DNA of 64,000 nucleotides from Streptomyces sp. DSM 15324 (GTDB taxonomy: Bacteria > Actinomycetota > Actinomycetes > Streptomycetales > Streptomycetaceae): the NCBI RefSeq assembly GCF_001514285.1, contig NZ_KQ949030.1, forward strand, positions 1 through 64,000. The letters are read 5' to 3'. The position numbers and the translations under genes are program-made. Every line of letters begins with the position of its first letter. Within the stretch, counting starts at the first letter, position 1. The notes under the pieces were generated by a model. The model made no database searches, had not been told where the DNA came from, and saw only the letters and a program-made list of their open reading frames with translations. Shown here piece by piece: positions 9,147 to 18,321 of this stretch.

Positions 9147-9851
9147 ATGGACGCAGCCGTACACGTGCGCACGAAGAACGGGGGACGAGGGGTGCTGGAG
9201 GGGGCCTTCGCACTGCTGGAGGCCCTGCGGCAGCACGGTGACGAAGCGGGGGTGACCGAGCTGGCGGTCGCGTGCGGCGTGCCCAAGAGCACCGCGCACC
9301 GGCTGCTGGAGCAACTGGTGGCCATGGAGGCCGTCGAGCGCCGCGGTCCGCGCTACCGGCTGGGCGCCCAGCTCTACCGGCTCGGCCAGGCGTGGCAGCC
9401 GCACCCGGGGCTGCGCGCGGCGGCCCGCCTGCCGCTGCACCGGCTGCGGGCGGCGACCGGGGGCAGTGTCGTCCTGGCCGTGCTGCGTGATGAGCGGCCC
9501 CTGACGGTGTGTTCGGTGCCGGGCCGCGTGGAGCCGCTCGTCCCGGTGCGGGACGGCGACGCGTTCGCGCTGGACACCGCGTTGGGCAGGGCGCTGCGCG
9601 GCCCGGTGCGCGGAGGCGCGGTGCTGGACCGGGAGGAGGTGGTGGCGGGGGTGTGCTGCGCCGCCCTGCCGGTGCGGTCCCCGGCGGGGGCCGTGGTGGG
9701 GGCGGTGGCCGCGATGGTGGAGGCGGGCCAGCGGCTGGACGTGGTGGCGGGCCGGGTCGCCGAGGCGGCCGCGGGCATCACCCGCGCGCTCTCCGGCACC
9801 GGCACCGGCATCGGCCCCGGGGGCGGGAACGGGGCGCGGGCGGTCCGGTGA
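9147..9851 (+). CDS. IclR-family transcriptional regulator
   Basis: This encodes 234 aa. The ATG at 9147 follows a G-rich ribosome binding site and fits the family start. Residues about 13-75 form the IclR winged HTH (VLEGAFALLEAL, VTELAVACGVPKSTAHRLLE, LVAMEAVERR). The remainder is an IclR-type effector domain, recognisable by APLPLHRLRAATGGSVVL-like order and a C-terminal AGVCCAALPVRSPAGAVVGA. The C-terminal tail is Gly-rich. The effector domain is on the short side of the family. The gene stands alone, with a secreted protein downstream, so its target is unknown. Confidence 0.85.
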   Translation: MDAAVHVRTKNGGRGVLEGAFALLEALRQHGDEAGVTELAVACGVPKSTAHRLLEQLVAMEAVERRGPRYRLGAQLYRLGQAWQPHPGLRAAARLPLHRLRAATGGSVVLAVLRDERPLTVCSVPGRVEPLVPVRDGDAFALDTALGRALRGPVRGGAVLDREEVVAGVCCAALPVRSPAGAVVGAVAAMVEAGQRLDVVAGRVAEAAAGITRALSGTGTGIGPGGGNGARAVR

Positions 9852-10030
9852 CGGGCCCGCACGGCAACGGGCAGGTGGCCGCGCCGGAGGACCGCCAGGG
9901 CGTGTCCCGCTCAGTGGAACACGCGTAGATGCGGGGCCGGGCGGGCGGGCATGGTGGTTCGCGTGCCGGGGGACGGCACGGCCCCGCAGCACGACGCGGG
10001 GCGACACCCATCCAAGGGGGAACCGACATC

Positions 10031-10492
10031 ATGCGTGGAATCGCTCGAGTGGCCACGGCCGCCCTGCTCTCGCTCACCGGCGTCGCCGGCTTCGCCGGCA
10101 CTGCCCGGGCCGAGCCGATCGACTACGTCCGCATCGAGCTGCTGGAGCTGACCTGCCACCAGCAGAGCGAGAGCGATCACGACGAGGCCTATCTGAAGGT
10201 TACCGACGCCAACGGCAACGCAGTGAAGGTGTGGCCCGGCAGCCTCAAGTACCAGACGATGGGCCCGGGTTACGTGCGGTCGATGACGGACGGCAACGGC
10301 AACGCGGCCCTCGTCCTCGGCAAGCAGCAGGCCCGCACCATGACGCTGTGGGACTACGACACCACGAGCTCCGACGACAAGCTGGGCTCGACGCTCGCCA
10401 CCGGCAGCGAGGCGGGCGCAGAGGTCCAGTACCGCTCGCTCGAAGGGTCCGGCGGCGTCTACACCATCGCGTACCGGGTCATCGACATCTGA
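10031..10492 (+). CDS. Small secreted protein of unknown function
   Basis: This encodes 153 aa with AAGGGGGAA before the ATG. It has a classical Sec signal peptide (Arg at 2, hydrophobic core AALLSLTGVAGFAG, cleavage after ARA at about 27). The mature part, about 126 residues, begins EPIDYVRIELLELTCHQQSE and looks like a small beta-sandwich. It has repeated NGN motifs (TDANGNAV, TDGNGNAAL) and one cysteine. I do not recognise a named family. It is probably a stand-alone exported protein, and a GC-rich hairpin directly follows its stop. Confidence 0.8.
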   Translation: MRGIARVATAALLSLTGVAGFAGTARAEPIDYVRIELLELTCHQQSESDHDEAYLKVTDANGNAVKVWPGSLKYQTMGPGYVRSMTDGNGNAALVLGKQQARTMTLWDYDTTSSDDKLGSTLATGSEAGAEVQYRSLEGSGGVYTIAYRVIDI

Positions 10493-10493
10493 C

Positions 10494-10511
10494 CGCCCCG
10501 GTCCGGGCGGC
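10494..10511 (+). terminator. GC-rich hairpin after the secreted-protein gene
   Basis: CCGCCC-N6-GGGCGG forms a six-pair stem right behind the TGA. It has no U-tract, as is common for Streptomyces terminators. Confidence 0.4.
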
Positions 10512-10619
10512 GGTGCCGCGGGGACCGGGTGCGGCGGCGCCGCCGGGCGGGTGCCGCCCACCCGCCCACCCGCCAGGCGGCCCGCCGCACACCGTGCCGC
10601 TCTGCTCACCCGATGTGGC

Positions 10620-11264
10620 GGTGGACTTTCTGCCACCGAGGCGGAGAAGGCCAGGTCAAAGGGGGCAGCCTCGAAGCACAAGACGTCCAGGACGCCGAAG
10701 TGGATCCCGGTCGGGAAGAGCGACGACGCATCCGGCGGCGGCGAAAACTGAGGTTGAAGGCCGCCCTCCTGGGGCGCTCCAGGGGCGGGCAGACCAGCAA
10801 GGTCCACCTCGCCGCCGACCGCAAGTGCCGCCCGCTGGCGTTCGTGCTGACCGCGGGCCAGGCCGCCGACAGCCCGCAATTCATCCCGGTGCTGGGGAAG
10901 TTACGGGTCCGCGGTCCCGTCCGGCCGCCCTCGCACCCGGCCGGACGCGGTCGCCGCCGACAAAGCCTATTCCTCCCGCGGCAACCGGGCGCACCTGCGC
11001 AGACGCGGCATCACGGCAGTGATCCCGGAGAAGAAGGACCAGGCCGCCAACCAGAAGAAGAAGGGCACCAGGGGCCGCCGACCCGTCAGCCACGACACCG
11101 GCCTCTACAAAGAGAGGAACACCGTCGAGCGCCTGATCAACAAGCTCAAAGCCTGGCGAGGCATCGCAACCCGCTACGACAAGACCCCAGACAGCTACCT
11201 CGCCGGCCTCCACCTGCGCGCCTCGATGATCTGGATCAAAGACCTCACCCAGACCACCAAATGA
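10620..11264 (+). pseudogene. IS5-family transposase remnant
   Basis: Across three frames the sequence encodes the C-terminal two thirds of a DDE transposase of the IS5 group. Recognisable pieces are LLGRSRGGQTSKVHLAADRK, RPLAFVLTAGQAADSPQF, then (shifted) AVAADKAYSSRGNRAHLRRR, ITAVIPEKKDQAANQKKK and finally YKERNTVERLINKLKAWRG to a TGA at 11262-11264. At least two frameshifts are needed and the N-terminal DNA-binding part is missing or unrecognisable. The element probably inserted into, or was fused by deletion to, the metallo-hydrolase gene on the opposite strand. Confidence 0.85.
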
Positions 11265-11560
11265 TCACGACTCGATACGCGCCGCTGCTCGGCTGTGACG
11301 CCAAGATCGGCAGCGATTCGAACAGCTTTCCGCGCGTTTCGACGATATCGATGTTCGGTCCCAGTCCCGCGTCGACCAGGATCGTCCGGTCTCCCGAACG
11401 CACCAGGAAACCCCCCATTGGCATGATCCAGCCCGCACCGTCGAACCACGGCGGCGCGGTCTGCCAACCGTGGCCCGCGCTGGACGGCGGGTCGAAGAAC
11501 TCGCCCGGGGTACGGGATGCTGCGCATCGAGTACGGGATCGATGCTGGTAACGACCACAA
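11265..11560 (-). pseudogene. 5' fragment of an MBL-fold metallo-hydrolase
   Basis: On the minus strand a typical N-terminus of an MBL-fold hydrolase can be read: WIMPMGGFLVRSGDRTILVD, then AGLGPNIDIVETRGKLFESL. The next piece (ADLGVTAEQ) is in another frame. The HxHxDH metal-binding motif that should follow is absent because homology ends where the IS5 remnant begins. It is a truncated, non-functional gene. The IS21-like element starts about 45 bp from its 5' side. Confidence 0.65.
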
Positions 11561-11605
11561 GGTTCTCCTCGGCGTTGTGTGGCGAGCACCGTGGGCGCTG
11601 GCAGT

Positions 11606-11684
11606 TGTCAGCGGTCATGTAATTCCCCACGATCTGCATGATCAACGTCAGTCAATTCCCCACCCTCGCGGTCACGGTTCCCCA
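11606..11684. repeat. IS21-like left end with three transposase-site repeats
   Basis: The related blocks are GGTCATGTAATTCCCCAC at 11613-11630, CGTCAGTCAATTCCCCAC at 11646-11663 and GGTCACGGTTCCCCAC ending at about 11684. Multiple terminal repeats are characteristic IstA-binding sites of IS21 elements. Confidence 0.75.
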
Positions 11685-11914
11685 CCGAGACGCTGACCGT
11701 TGATGGTGCCGCCGACCACGCTCGAACTGGGCGAATATTCCCTGTTTCGGGTGGTTTGAGTAGCTAGTAGATCTTTCTTGCGGATCCACCGGGTTCCCCA
11801 TGGGCATGCCGGTGCTCGGGTTGAGGGTCCTGGCCCTCTCGGAGACGTCGCGGTCCCTCGACCTGCGAACCGAGAGGTCGACGGACACGCCGGATGGCAA
11901 GGAGAACATTCACC

Positions 11915-13510
11915 GTGATCGACATCGTCGAGATCTACGTGCACTGGTACGCAGGCCGCTCCAAGAGCCAGGTGTCCGCCTCGCTGGGGGTGGACCGCAA
12001 GACGGTCAGGAAGTACCTGGCCCCGGCCGAGGAGGCCGGCATCACCCCGGGCGGCCCGCCGATGAGTGAGACAGACTGGGCCAAGCTGCTCAAAAGCTGG
12101 TTCCCAGAGCTGGCCAGCCGGAAGCTGAACCAGGTCAGGTGGGGTGAGATCGAACCGCACCGCGACTACGTCAAGTCGCTGCTGGAGACCACGACGGTCA
12201 CCACGATCCACCAACGGCTCCGGGACGAGGGGAAGTTGAAGGTGTCCTTGTCGACGTTCCGCCGCTGGGTGCATGAGAACCTGCCCGACGAGGCGGCCCG
12301 CTCGAAGATCACGGTGCTGCGGGATGTTGTCGAGCCGGGCTCGGAAGCCCAGATCGACTACGGCTTCCTCGGGCAGTGGATCAACCCGGCCACCGGGAAA
12401 CGTCACCGGATCTGGGCGTTCGTGATGGTGCTCCCCAGCTCGCGGCACATGTTCGTCCGCCCGGTGGTGCACATGGACCAGCACGCCTGGACCCTCGCGC
12501 ATGCGGAAGCCTTCCGCTTCTTCGGTGGCGTCCCACGGCGTCTGGTCCCGGACAACCTGAAGACCGGGGTGGACAAGCCGGACCTCTACGACCCGCAGAT
12601 CAACAAGTCGTACGCCGAACTTGCCGCCTACTACGGCACGTTGGTCGATCCGGCCCGCGCCTCGAAGCCGAAGGACAAACCCAGGGTCGAGCGGCCCATG
12701 CCTTATGTCCGTGACTCGTTCTGGAGCGGGCGCCGGTTCACCTCGCTGGAGCACATGCAGGCCGAGGCCCTGCTTTGGGCGACGAATGTCGCAGGCCAAC
12801 GGCAGTGCCGACCGTTGGGCGGCGCGAAGCCGTTGTCGGTGTTCGAGGCGGTGGAGGCCAAGGCCCTTGTGCCGCTGCCCGAGACGCCGTTCGTTCTGGC
12901 GAGATGGTCAACTGCTGTGGTGGGGCCGGATATTCACGTCAAGGTCGGCCGCACCCTCTACTCGGTGCCCTGGAAACTCATCGGCCGCCGGGTCGATGTC
13001 CGCTCCACCGCCACCATGGTCCAGATCTTCCACGAGGGTGAGCTGGTCAAGACCCACGCCGCCCTGGAGCAGGGCAAACGGACCGACAAGAACGACTACC
13101 CGCCCGAGAAGATCGCCTTCCAGATGCGGACGCCGATCTGGTGCCGCGGCCAGGCATCACAGGTCGGCGATGCCTGCCGTGAGGTCATCGACCAGCTGCT
13201 GGAAGTCAACGCTCTCTACCGGCTCCGCGCGGCCCAGGGGGTCCTCGGACTGCGGAAGAAGTACGGCGATGCCCGTCTGGAAGCCGCTTGCATCAAGGCC
13301 ATCACGGTCGGTGACCCCTCCTACCGCACCGTCAAAGGGATCCTGGTTGCCGGCACCGAGACCGATCCGGAGCCCGAGACCGGCGACGGCGGAGCCGCGG
13401 CCTTCCTGCACGGCCCCGAGGGCCTGTTCGCCACCACCGTCCCCACCCAGACTCTGGGCGACTTTCACGACGACCAGGACCGCGGTGACGCTGAGGAGGC
13501 CGTGCGATGA
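11915..13510 (+). CDS. istA: IS21-family transposase IstA
   Basis: This encodes 531 aa from the GTG at 11915, chosen because AAGGAG lies eight bases upstream. An ATG at 11894 would add seven residues and lacks a site. The N-terminal HTH (IVEIYVHWYAGRSKSQVSA, VDRKTVRKYLAPA) is followed by the rve-type catalytic core. The first Asp lies in EAQIDYGFLGQW, the second in LVPDNLKTGV, and the Glu about 35 residues later (KPRVERPMPYVRDSFW). Length and order match complete IstA. The stop overlaps the istB start (ATGA), the normal IS21 coupling. The transposase looks intact, but its helper istB is interrupted. Confidence 0.9.
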   Translation: MIDIVEIYVHWYAGRSKSQVSASLGVDRKTVRKYLAPAEEAGITPGGPPMSETDWAKLLKSWFPELASRKLNQVRWGEIEPHRDYVKSLLETTTVTTIHQRLRDEGKLKVSLSTFRRWVHENLPDEAARSKITVLRDVVEPGSEAQIDYGFLGQWINPATGKRHRIWAFVMVLPSSRHMFVRPVVHMDQHAWTLAHAEAFRFFGGVPRRLVPDNLKTGVDKPDLYDPQINKSYAELAAYYGTLVDPARASKPKDKPRVERPMPYVRDSFWSGRRFTSLEHMQAEALLWATNVAGQRQCRPLGGAKPLSVFEAVEAKALVPLPETPFVLARWSTAVVGPDIHVKVGRTLYSVPWKLIGRRVDVRSTATMVQIFHEGELVKTHAALEQGKRTDKNDYPPEKIAFQMRTPIWCRGQASQVGDACREVIDQLLEVNALYRLRAAQGVLGLRKKYGDARLEAACIKAITVGDPSYRTVKGILVAGTETDPEPETGDGGAAAFLHGPEGLFATTVPTQTLGDFHDDQDRGDAEEAVR

Positions 13511-13836
13511 GCGTGATGACCACCGCCCTGCGCGACTCGCTGAAGACCCTGCGGCTGTCCGGGATGCTGGAAACACTCGACGCCCGCCTCACCCAGGCCC
13601 AGAAAGGCGAGCTCGGACACCTCGACTTCCTCCAGGTCCTCTGCCACGACGAGATCACCCGCCGCGAGTCCGTCGCCCTCGAACGGCGCCTGCGCAGAGC
13701 GAAGTTCGAACAGCAGGCCACCTTGGAGGGCTTCGACTTCAACGCCTCCCCGAAGCTGCCCGCCGCACAGATCCGCGACCTTGCCGCCCTGCGCTGGCTC
13801 CACTCCGGCGAGTCCGTCATCCTGTTCGGCCCCGTC
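13507..13836 (+). pseudogene. istB: istB 5' part, interrupted in the Walker A motif
   Basis: This encodes the N-terminal 110 residues of the IstB ATPase helper (LKTLRLSGMLETLDARLTQA, LDFLQVLCHDEITRRES, WLHSGESVILFGPV). The reading frame breaks off exactly inside the P-loop. GPV is here, and GVGKTHVAQALGHQ resumes at 17813, nearly 4 kb later. The intervening DNA is a complete Tn554-like transposon. After the break the frame reads only VISGA and stops at 13854. The split gene cannot make an ATPase. Confidence 0.92.
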
Positions 13837-13955
13837 GTTATCAGCGGGGCGTGAGCCCCTCGATTCTCTGTCTGCGACGAGCGTCACCGTGAGCGTTCTG
13901 CGTCGTTGATGCATTGCTATCAACGGGAGTTCTTCAACGAGACGGAACGGCATCA

Positions 13956-15143
13956 GTGGCGCACAGCTTGGCGGTCCGGCCCGCGAACGGGCGGCGGACG
14001 TGGACCGTGATCGATGAGAAGTACCGGACCGTCGCGCCGGTCGAGGACTGGCTGGAGGCCCACCGGCAGCTGTGGTCACCGAACACGGTCCGCGGCTATG
14101 CGACCTCGCTGGCCCAGTGGTGGACATTCCTCGAACAGCGCGATGAGGCCGAAATGTGGGGCGATCTCGGGGTCCCGGCAGTCGCCGGGTTCCTGTCCTG
14201 GCTGCGCAACGGCCGCACCGTCGAGCACGCCCTCGTCACGCCTGAACAGGCCCCGGAGGCCGGGACGCTGGAAGCGAGACTGGCCGCGCTGATCTCCTTC
14301 TATCGCTGGCAGGAGGCAGTCTTCTCGGTGCCGGTCGCGGGCCGGCTCATGCGCGGGACGCCGCGCCGGGCCCCGGCCCGGGGACTGCTTGCGCACCTGG
14401 ACGCCCGCACCGCACCGGCGCCGTCCTCGCTGGTCAGGGTCCGGCGCCAGAGGCATCGCGGGCGCCCTCCACTGCTGCTGCCGACCGAGATCCAGGCGAT
14501 CCTGGACGGCTGCGCGATGCCAGATGCCACGGTCGGCGACTGGAACGGGAACCTGCGCGACCGGCTGTTGTTCGCCCTGCTCGCGGAAACCGGCATACGG
14601 CTGGGTGAGGTCCTCGGCCTGCGGATCTGCGACTTCGTGATGGGCCGCGGCTCCACTCCCTATGTCGAGGTCGTGCCGCGCGAGGACAATCCGAACGGGG
14701 CGAGGGTGAAGATGATGCGCCCGCGACGGGTCTATGTCGGCTGCGACCTGGAGCGGCTGTTCGCCGAGTATCTCACCCAACTCGCCTGCCGGGCGGCCGA
14801 GTTGGGTATTGAGGTCGATGCCGGATCGCCGTTGCTGGTGAACCTGGAGCGGCCGCCGCTGCTGGCCGCTCTGCGTGAGGGCACGGTGCGGGACAAGGTG
14901 TCCGCCCTGCGCAAGAAGCGCATCGGGCCGGCCTCATGGACGCCGCACTGGTTCCGTCACAGCCACGCGACCGCGCTGCTGCTGGCCGGGACGCCGGAGT
15001 GGGTGGTCTCCCGCCGGCTCGGTCACGCACACGTGCAGACGACGCTCGACCTATATGGCTGGGTTCGCGAGGACGAGGCCCTGCGGGCCGCGGCGAACTG
15101 GAAGTCGTACATCTCCGCCTGGCAGGTCGACGATGGCCGGTGA
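13956..15143 (+). CDS. tnpA: Tn554-type tyrosine recombinase TnpA
   Basis: This encodes 395 aa from the GTG at 13956. A TTG at 13914 would add 14 residues and neither start has a strong ribosome binding site. The N-terminal core-binding region (PVEDWLEAHRQLWSPNTVRG) is followed by the catalytic domain. The first Arg is in AETGIRLGEVLGLRI, then HWFRHSHATALLLAG (HxxR), RRLGHAHVQTT, and the Tyr nucleophile in LDLYGWV. Size and motifs match TnpA of Tn554-like elements. The gene overlaps tnpB by 11 bp. Confidence 0.88.
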   Translation: MAHSLAVRPANGRRTWTVIDEKYRTVAPVEDWLEAHRQLWSPNTVRGYATSLAQWWTFLEQRDEAEMWGDLGVPAVAGFLSWLRNGRTVEHALVTPEQAPEAGTLEARLAALISFYRWQEAVFSVPVAGRLMRGTPRRAPARGLLAHLDARTAPAPSSLVRVRRQRHRGRPPLLLPTEIQAILDGCAMPDATVGDWNGNLRDRLLFALLAETGIRLGEVLGLRICDFVMGRGSTPYVEVVPREDNPNGARVKMMRPRRVYVGCDLERLFAEYLTQLACRAAELGIEVDAGSPLLVNLERPPLLAALREGTVRDKVSALRKKRIGPASWTPHWFRHSHATALLLAGTPEWVVSRRLGHAHVQTTLDLYGWVREDEALRAAANWKSYISAWQVDDGR

Positions 15144-17289
15144 ACAGCGTCATCTGCACGCAGCCGACGACGAGGATCCGTTCTGGCGACTCTGGCGGGA
15201 GCTGCCCGAGCCCTGGAAGGGGCCGGTGATCAGGGACGGCATCGACGACTGGGAGAAGATCACCGAGAACGGCGACCGGAGTATCGACCTGACTGGTCTG
15301 CCCGATGTGATCGCCGCCGAACTGGCCTGGATGGCGCACTGGCAGGCGATGGACGGGACCCGCTCCTCGGTGCTGGGCACCAACCAGTTCGCGAACATCG
15401 TGCGTCGCGCGATCCGCGACAACCATCCCTTCCCGATGTCGATCCGGGCCATGGAATGGGAGACGGCGGCCGCCTTGCAGCGGTGGTTCTATGCCACCCG
15501 CTGGGGTCGGCTTATTCCTCGCGGCAGCGTCGCCCGGCTGCGGGTGATCTTCCGCTTCAGTCGCCTCGCCCTGCTCGCCCGCTGTTCGGACGGGCCCTGG
15601 TGGACTCTGGACGAGTGGCACCCGCGCTGCGACCCGCGCATCCCGCTGGCCGAGCACGAACCCCAGGCCCACTACGGCTGTTCCCCCTCAAGGATCACTC
15701 AGCCGTGGCTGCGGGAGGCCGTGAAGTGGTGCCTGGGCACGCAGTTGGAGGCCGGCACTTTGCGCTGGTCGACGGTGAGCCAGGAGCGGATGCGGTGCTT
15801 CGCCCGCTTCGACCGGTGGTTGGAGACCTTCACCGACCCCCTCGACGTCCTGGGCGACCCGGCCCACGCGGTCCAGTTGGCCGCTGCCTTCCGCCGCTGG
15901 GACACCGACCCCGCCAACCGGCTTCTGCGACGCTCCGAGCAGCGGTTCGCTCAGCAGCCCGTCCATCCCCGCCTGGTCAACGACGACCTGCGGGCCGTCG
16001 CCGAACTCTTGGCGTTCGTCGCCGCCAACCCCGTCGAGGCCCGCCAAATCCTCGGTCCCAACCCCTGGTCGCGGGTCACCGATGCGCACGCGGCCGGCTG
16101 GTTCCGCCAGGTCTCCCGCATCCCGCACCAGCGCGAACTCAATGACGAGCACTACGTCGACGACCACGCACTCGCGCAGATCCCCGCCGCCCTGCCCCTG
16201 CTCGGGCTCGCTCGTGATGAGCAGATGCTTCTCACCCGCGGTGACGGGCAGCAGGTCACCGCCCGAGGCTTCGACGACCCGCAGGCCATGCGGATGATCC
16301 TGTTGCAGATTCTCACCGGACGGCGGGCCAGCGAGATCCGCACCAGCCGCTTCGAGTGCCTCTCCCCGGTCCCCGACCGGGCCGTCGACGCAGCCGAGGG
16401 CGAACAGATCGCCCGCTTCCACTACGCACAGAGCAAGATCGATATCGCGCCGGACAACATCCTCGTCGACGCCGAGGTCGTCGCGGTCATCGAGGAACAA
16501 CGGCAGTGGCTCCGCGACCACTTCCCCGGCATCATCCCGCGCCACCTGTTCCTGCAGCGGACCGGGAACCGGCAGGGCGACAAGCCCTACCCGTCGGGCA
16601 CCTACAGCTGGATGCTCCGCGAGTTCAGCAAGATCGTGAAGATCACCGACAGCCAAGGCAAGCCCATCGGGCTCAGCCACACCCACCGCTTCCGTCACAC
16701 CAAGCTGACCCGGCTCGCCGAACTCGGCCTGCCCGTCCACGTGTTGATGCGCTATGCCGGGCATGCAACCCCGTCGATGACGATGCACTACGTCGCCGCC
16801 CGCCAGGAACACGCCGAGCAGGCGTTCCTGGCCACCACGAAACTCCGCGCGGACGGCACCCACGTCAGCTTCTCCAGAGACGACCACGACAGCCTCCACC
16901 TGTTCAACCGGGCCGACCGGTTCCTGCCCCACGGCTGGTGCCTGCTGCCACCCCTGCAGACCTGCGACAAAGGAAACGCCTGCCTGACCTGCTCGGTCTT
17001 CGTCACCGACGCCTCTCACCAAAGCGCCCTGGAACGGCAGTTGACCGAGACCGAGTCCCTGATCAACCGCAGCACCACCGCGTTCCAGGAGCGGCACGGA
17101 CGCCCGATGCCCGAGGACAACGTCTGGCTGCTGCAACGGCGGGCCGAACACGCGGCCCTCACCAAGCTGCTGGACACCCTCCACTCCAAGCCCGGATGCG
17201 CCGTCCAGGGCGCCGGCTGCGGCGCCGTCCCCACCGGCTCCGTCCCACTCACCCTCGACCTCGTCCGTCACCGAAGGACCCGGCCATGA
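15133..17289 (+). CDS. tnpB: Tn554-type tyrosine recombinase TnpB (large)
   Basis: This encodes 718 aa with a start inside the end of tnpA. A long N-terminal region (residues 1-330) precedes a tyrosine recombinase domain. The first Arg is in ILTGRRASEIRTSRFE, the HxxRH box is HTHRFRHTKLTRLAEL, then MRYAGHATPSMTMHYVA with His and the Tyr nucleophile. A C-terminal Cys-containing segment (LQTCDKGNACLTCSVF) probably binds zinc, as in other TnpB proteins. It works with TnpA and TnpC for site-specific insertion. The gene is intact and translationally coupled to tnpC (ATGA). Confidence 0.88.
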   Translation: MAGEQRHLHAADDEDPFWRLWRELPEPWKGPVIRDGIDDWEKITENGDRSIDLTGLPDVIAAELAWMAHWQAMDGTRSSVLGTNQFANIVRRAIRDNHPFPMSIRAMEWETAAALQRWFYATRWGRLIPRGSVARLRVIFRFSRLALLARCSDGPWWTLDEWHPRCDPRIPLAEHEPQAHYGCSPSRITQPWLREAVKWCLGTQLEAGTLRWSTVSQERMRCFARFDRWLETFTDPLDVLGDPAHAVQLAAAFRRWDTDPANRLLRRSEQRFAQQPVHPRLVNDDLRAVAELLAFVAANPVEARQILGPNPWSRVTDAHAAGWFRQVSRIPHQRELNDEHYVDDHALAQIPAALPLLGLARDEQMLLTRGDGQQVTARGFDDPQAMRMILLQILTGRRASEIRTSRFECLSPVPDRAVDAAEGEQIARFHYAQSKIDIAPDNILVDAEVVAVIEEQRQWLRDHFPGIIPRHLFLQRTGNRQGDKPYPSGTYSWMLREFSKIVKITDSQGKPIGLSHTHRFRHTKLTRLAELGLPVHVLMRYAGHATPSMTMHYVAARQEHAEQAFLATTKLRADGTHVSFSRDDHDSLHLFNRADRFLPHGWCLLPPLQTCDKGNACLTCSVFVTDASHQSALERQLTETESLINRSTTAFQERHGRPMPEDNVWLLQRRAEHAALTKLLDTLHSKPGCAVQGAGCGAVPTGSVPLTLDLVRHRRTRP

Positions 17290-17735
17290 CCGACGATGCC
17301 CGCGCAAAACGCACCCAGACCCTCGCCACCGCCGCGAAGGCCAAATCCCAGGCCAAGACCGCTGCGGCGGAGAAGGCGATCCGCACCCTGGTCAAACGCG
17401 GTGAGCCAATCACCTTCCAGGCCGTCCAGCGCGAGGCCCACGTCTCCCACGCGTTCCTCTATAACCACCCCGACCTGCGCGGACGCATCGAACGACTCCG
17501 GGCCCAGGCCCGGCCGGTTCCCGCCCCCACGCCGCCAGACGACGAGCAGAGCACCCTCATCCTCGCCCTGACCGGCCAGATCACCCGCCTGAAGAAGCAA
17601 CACCGAGAAGAAGTACAGGCGCTGCGGGACGCGCTTGAACAAGCCCACGGCGAGAACCTCGACCTCCGACGCGAACTCACCCACCGCGGCGGAGACGTCC
17701 CCGTCCCACGGGCTCGAACCATCGGCCCTTGCTGA
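17286..17735 (+). CDS. tnpC: Tn554-type accessory protein TnpC
   Basis: This encodes 149 aa, starting in an ATGA overlap with tnpB. A basic, Lys/Ala-rich N-terminus is followed by an HTH-like segment (ITFQAVQREAHVSHAFLYNH), where a fold with SxxFLYxxP is the family hallmark. A long C-terminal coiled coil follows (ITRLKKQHREEVQALRDALE). Family members influence the efficiency and orientation of transposition. The right end of the transposon lies about 70 bp after the stop. Confidence 0.85.
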   Translation: MTDDARAKRTQTLATAAKAKSQAKTAAAEKAIRTLVKRGEPITFQAVQREAHVSHAFLYNHPDLRGRIERLRAQARPVPAPTPPDDEQSTLILALTGQITRLKKQHREEVQALRDALEQAHGENLDLRRELTHRGGDVPVPRARTIGPC

Positions 17736-17812
17736 CCACGTCACATCGATCGAAGAACCGTGCTGAGCTGCAAAAGCGTGCTCAGATCGCGAACGAACCA
17801 GCGATAACGAGC

Positions 17813-18249
17813 GGGGTCGGCAAGACACACGTCGCGCAGGCCCTCGGCCACCAGGCTATCCGCCAGGGCGCCAACGTCCGCTTCGCCAAGACCAGCCGCG
17901 TCCTGGCCGAGCTCGCCGGCGGTCACGCGGACCGCACCTGGGACAAACGCATCCGCGAACTGATCCGGCCCGACGTGCTCATCCTCGACGACTTCGCCAT
18001 GCTCTGTCCGCCGCCCAGGCCGACGACCTCTACGAACTCGTCTCCGAACGGCAGGGCCGGTCCCTGATCATCACCAGCAACAGGGCACCCAGCGACTGGT
18101 ATCCCCTCTTCCCCAACCCGGTCGTCGCGGAGTCCCTCCTCGACCGGCTGATCAACGCCAGCCACCAAGTCATCATGAACGGCCCCAGCTACCGGCCCAA
18201 CAAACGACCGAAGGGCCCTACCGACCCGACCAAGCCCCCGGTCAAATAG
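17813..18249 (+). pseudogene. istB: istB 3' part with an extra small deletion
   Basis: The frame resumes with GVGKTHVAQALGHQAIRQG, completing the P-loop started at 13836. It continues through the Walker B region IRPDVLILDDFAM. Right after this the frame is lost by a deletion of about four bases near 18000. It then goes on in another frame (LSAAQADDLYELVSERQGR, LIITSNRAPSDWYP, LINASHQVIMNG) to TAG 18247-18249. So istB was damaged twice, by the transposon and by a small deletion. The second lesion implies the insertion is not brand new. Confidence 0.9.
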
Positions 18250-18258
18250 GCGAAACCA

Positions 18259-18298
18259 CCTCAGGGGCTGGGCAGTTGCGTGGCCACAGCCCCTGAGG
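18259..18298 (+). terminator. Strong 12-bp stem-loop after istB
   Basis: CCTCAGGGGCTG (18259-18270) pairs with CAGCCCCTGAGG (18287-18298) around a 16-base loop. It lies ten bases behind the istB stop and ahead of the convergent passenger gene, so it probably works as a bidirectional terminator. Confidence 0.8.
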
Positions 18299-18321
18299 GA
18301 TCACCGTCGACACACTCCGGC

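Larger units (their letters stand above)
13837..17808 (+). mobile_element. Tn554-like site-specific transposon inserted in istB
   Basis: The element is about 3.97 kb and contains three overlapping genes in the order and sizes of Tn554 tnpA-tnpB-tnpC. The left end begins CGTTATC and the right end finishes GATAACG, an inverted heptamer. AGCGGGG occurs just inside the left boundary and again at the right junction, which may reflect the core exchange. The interrupted target would read GGCCCCGTCGGGGTCGGC in intact istB. Tn554 elements insert without a target duplication, consistent with what is seen. No resistance or other cargo gene lies inside. Confidence 0.85.

Noticed and set aside
15688..17307. 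539-codon minus-strand frame opposite tnpB
   Set aside because: Shadow of the recombinase gene; its composition is repetitive Gly/Val/Asp without motifs.
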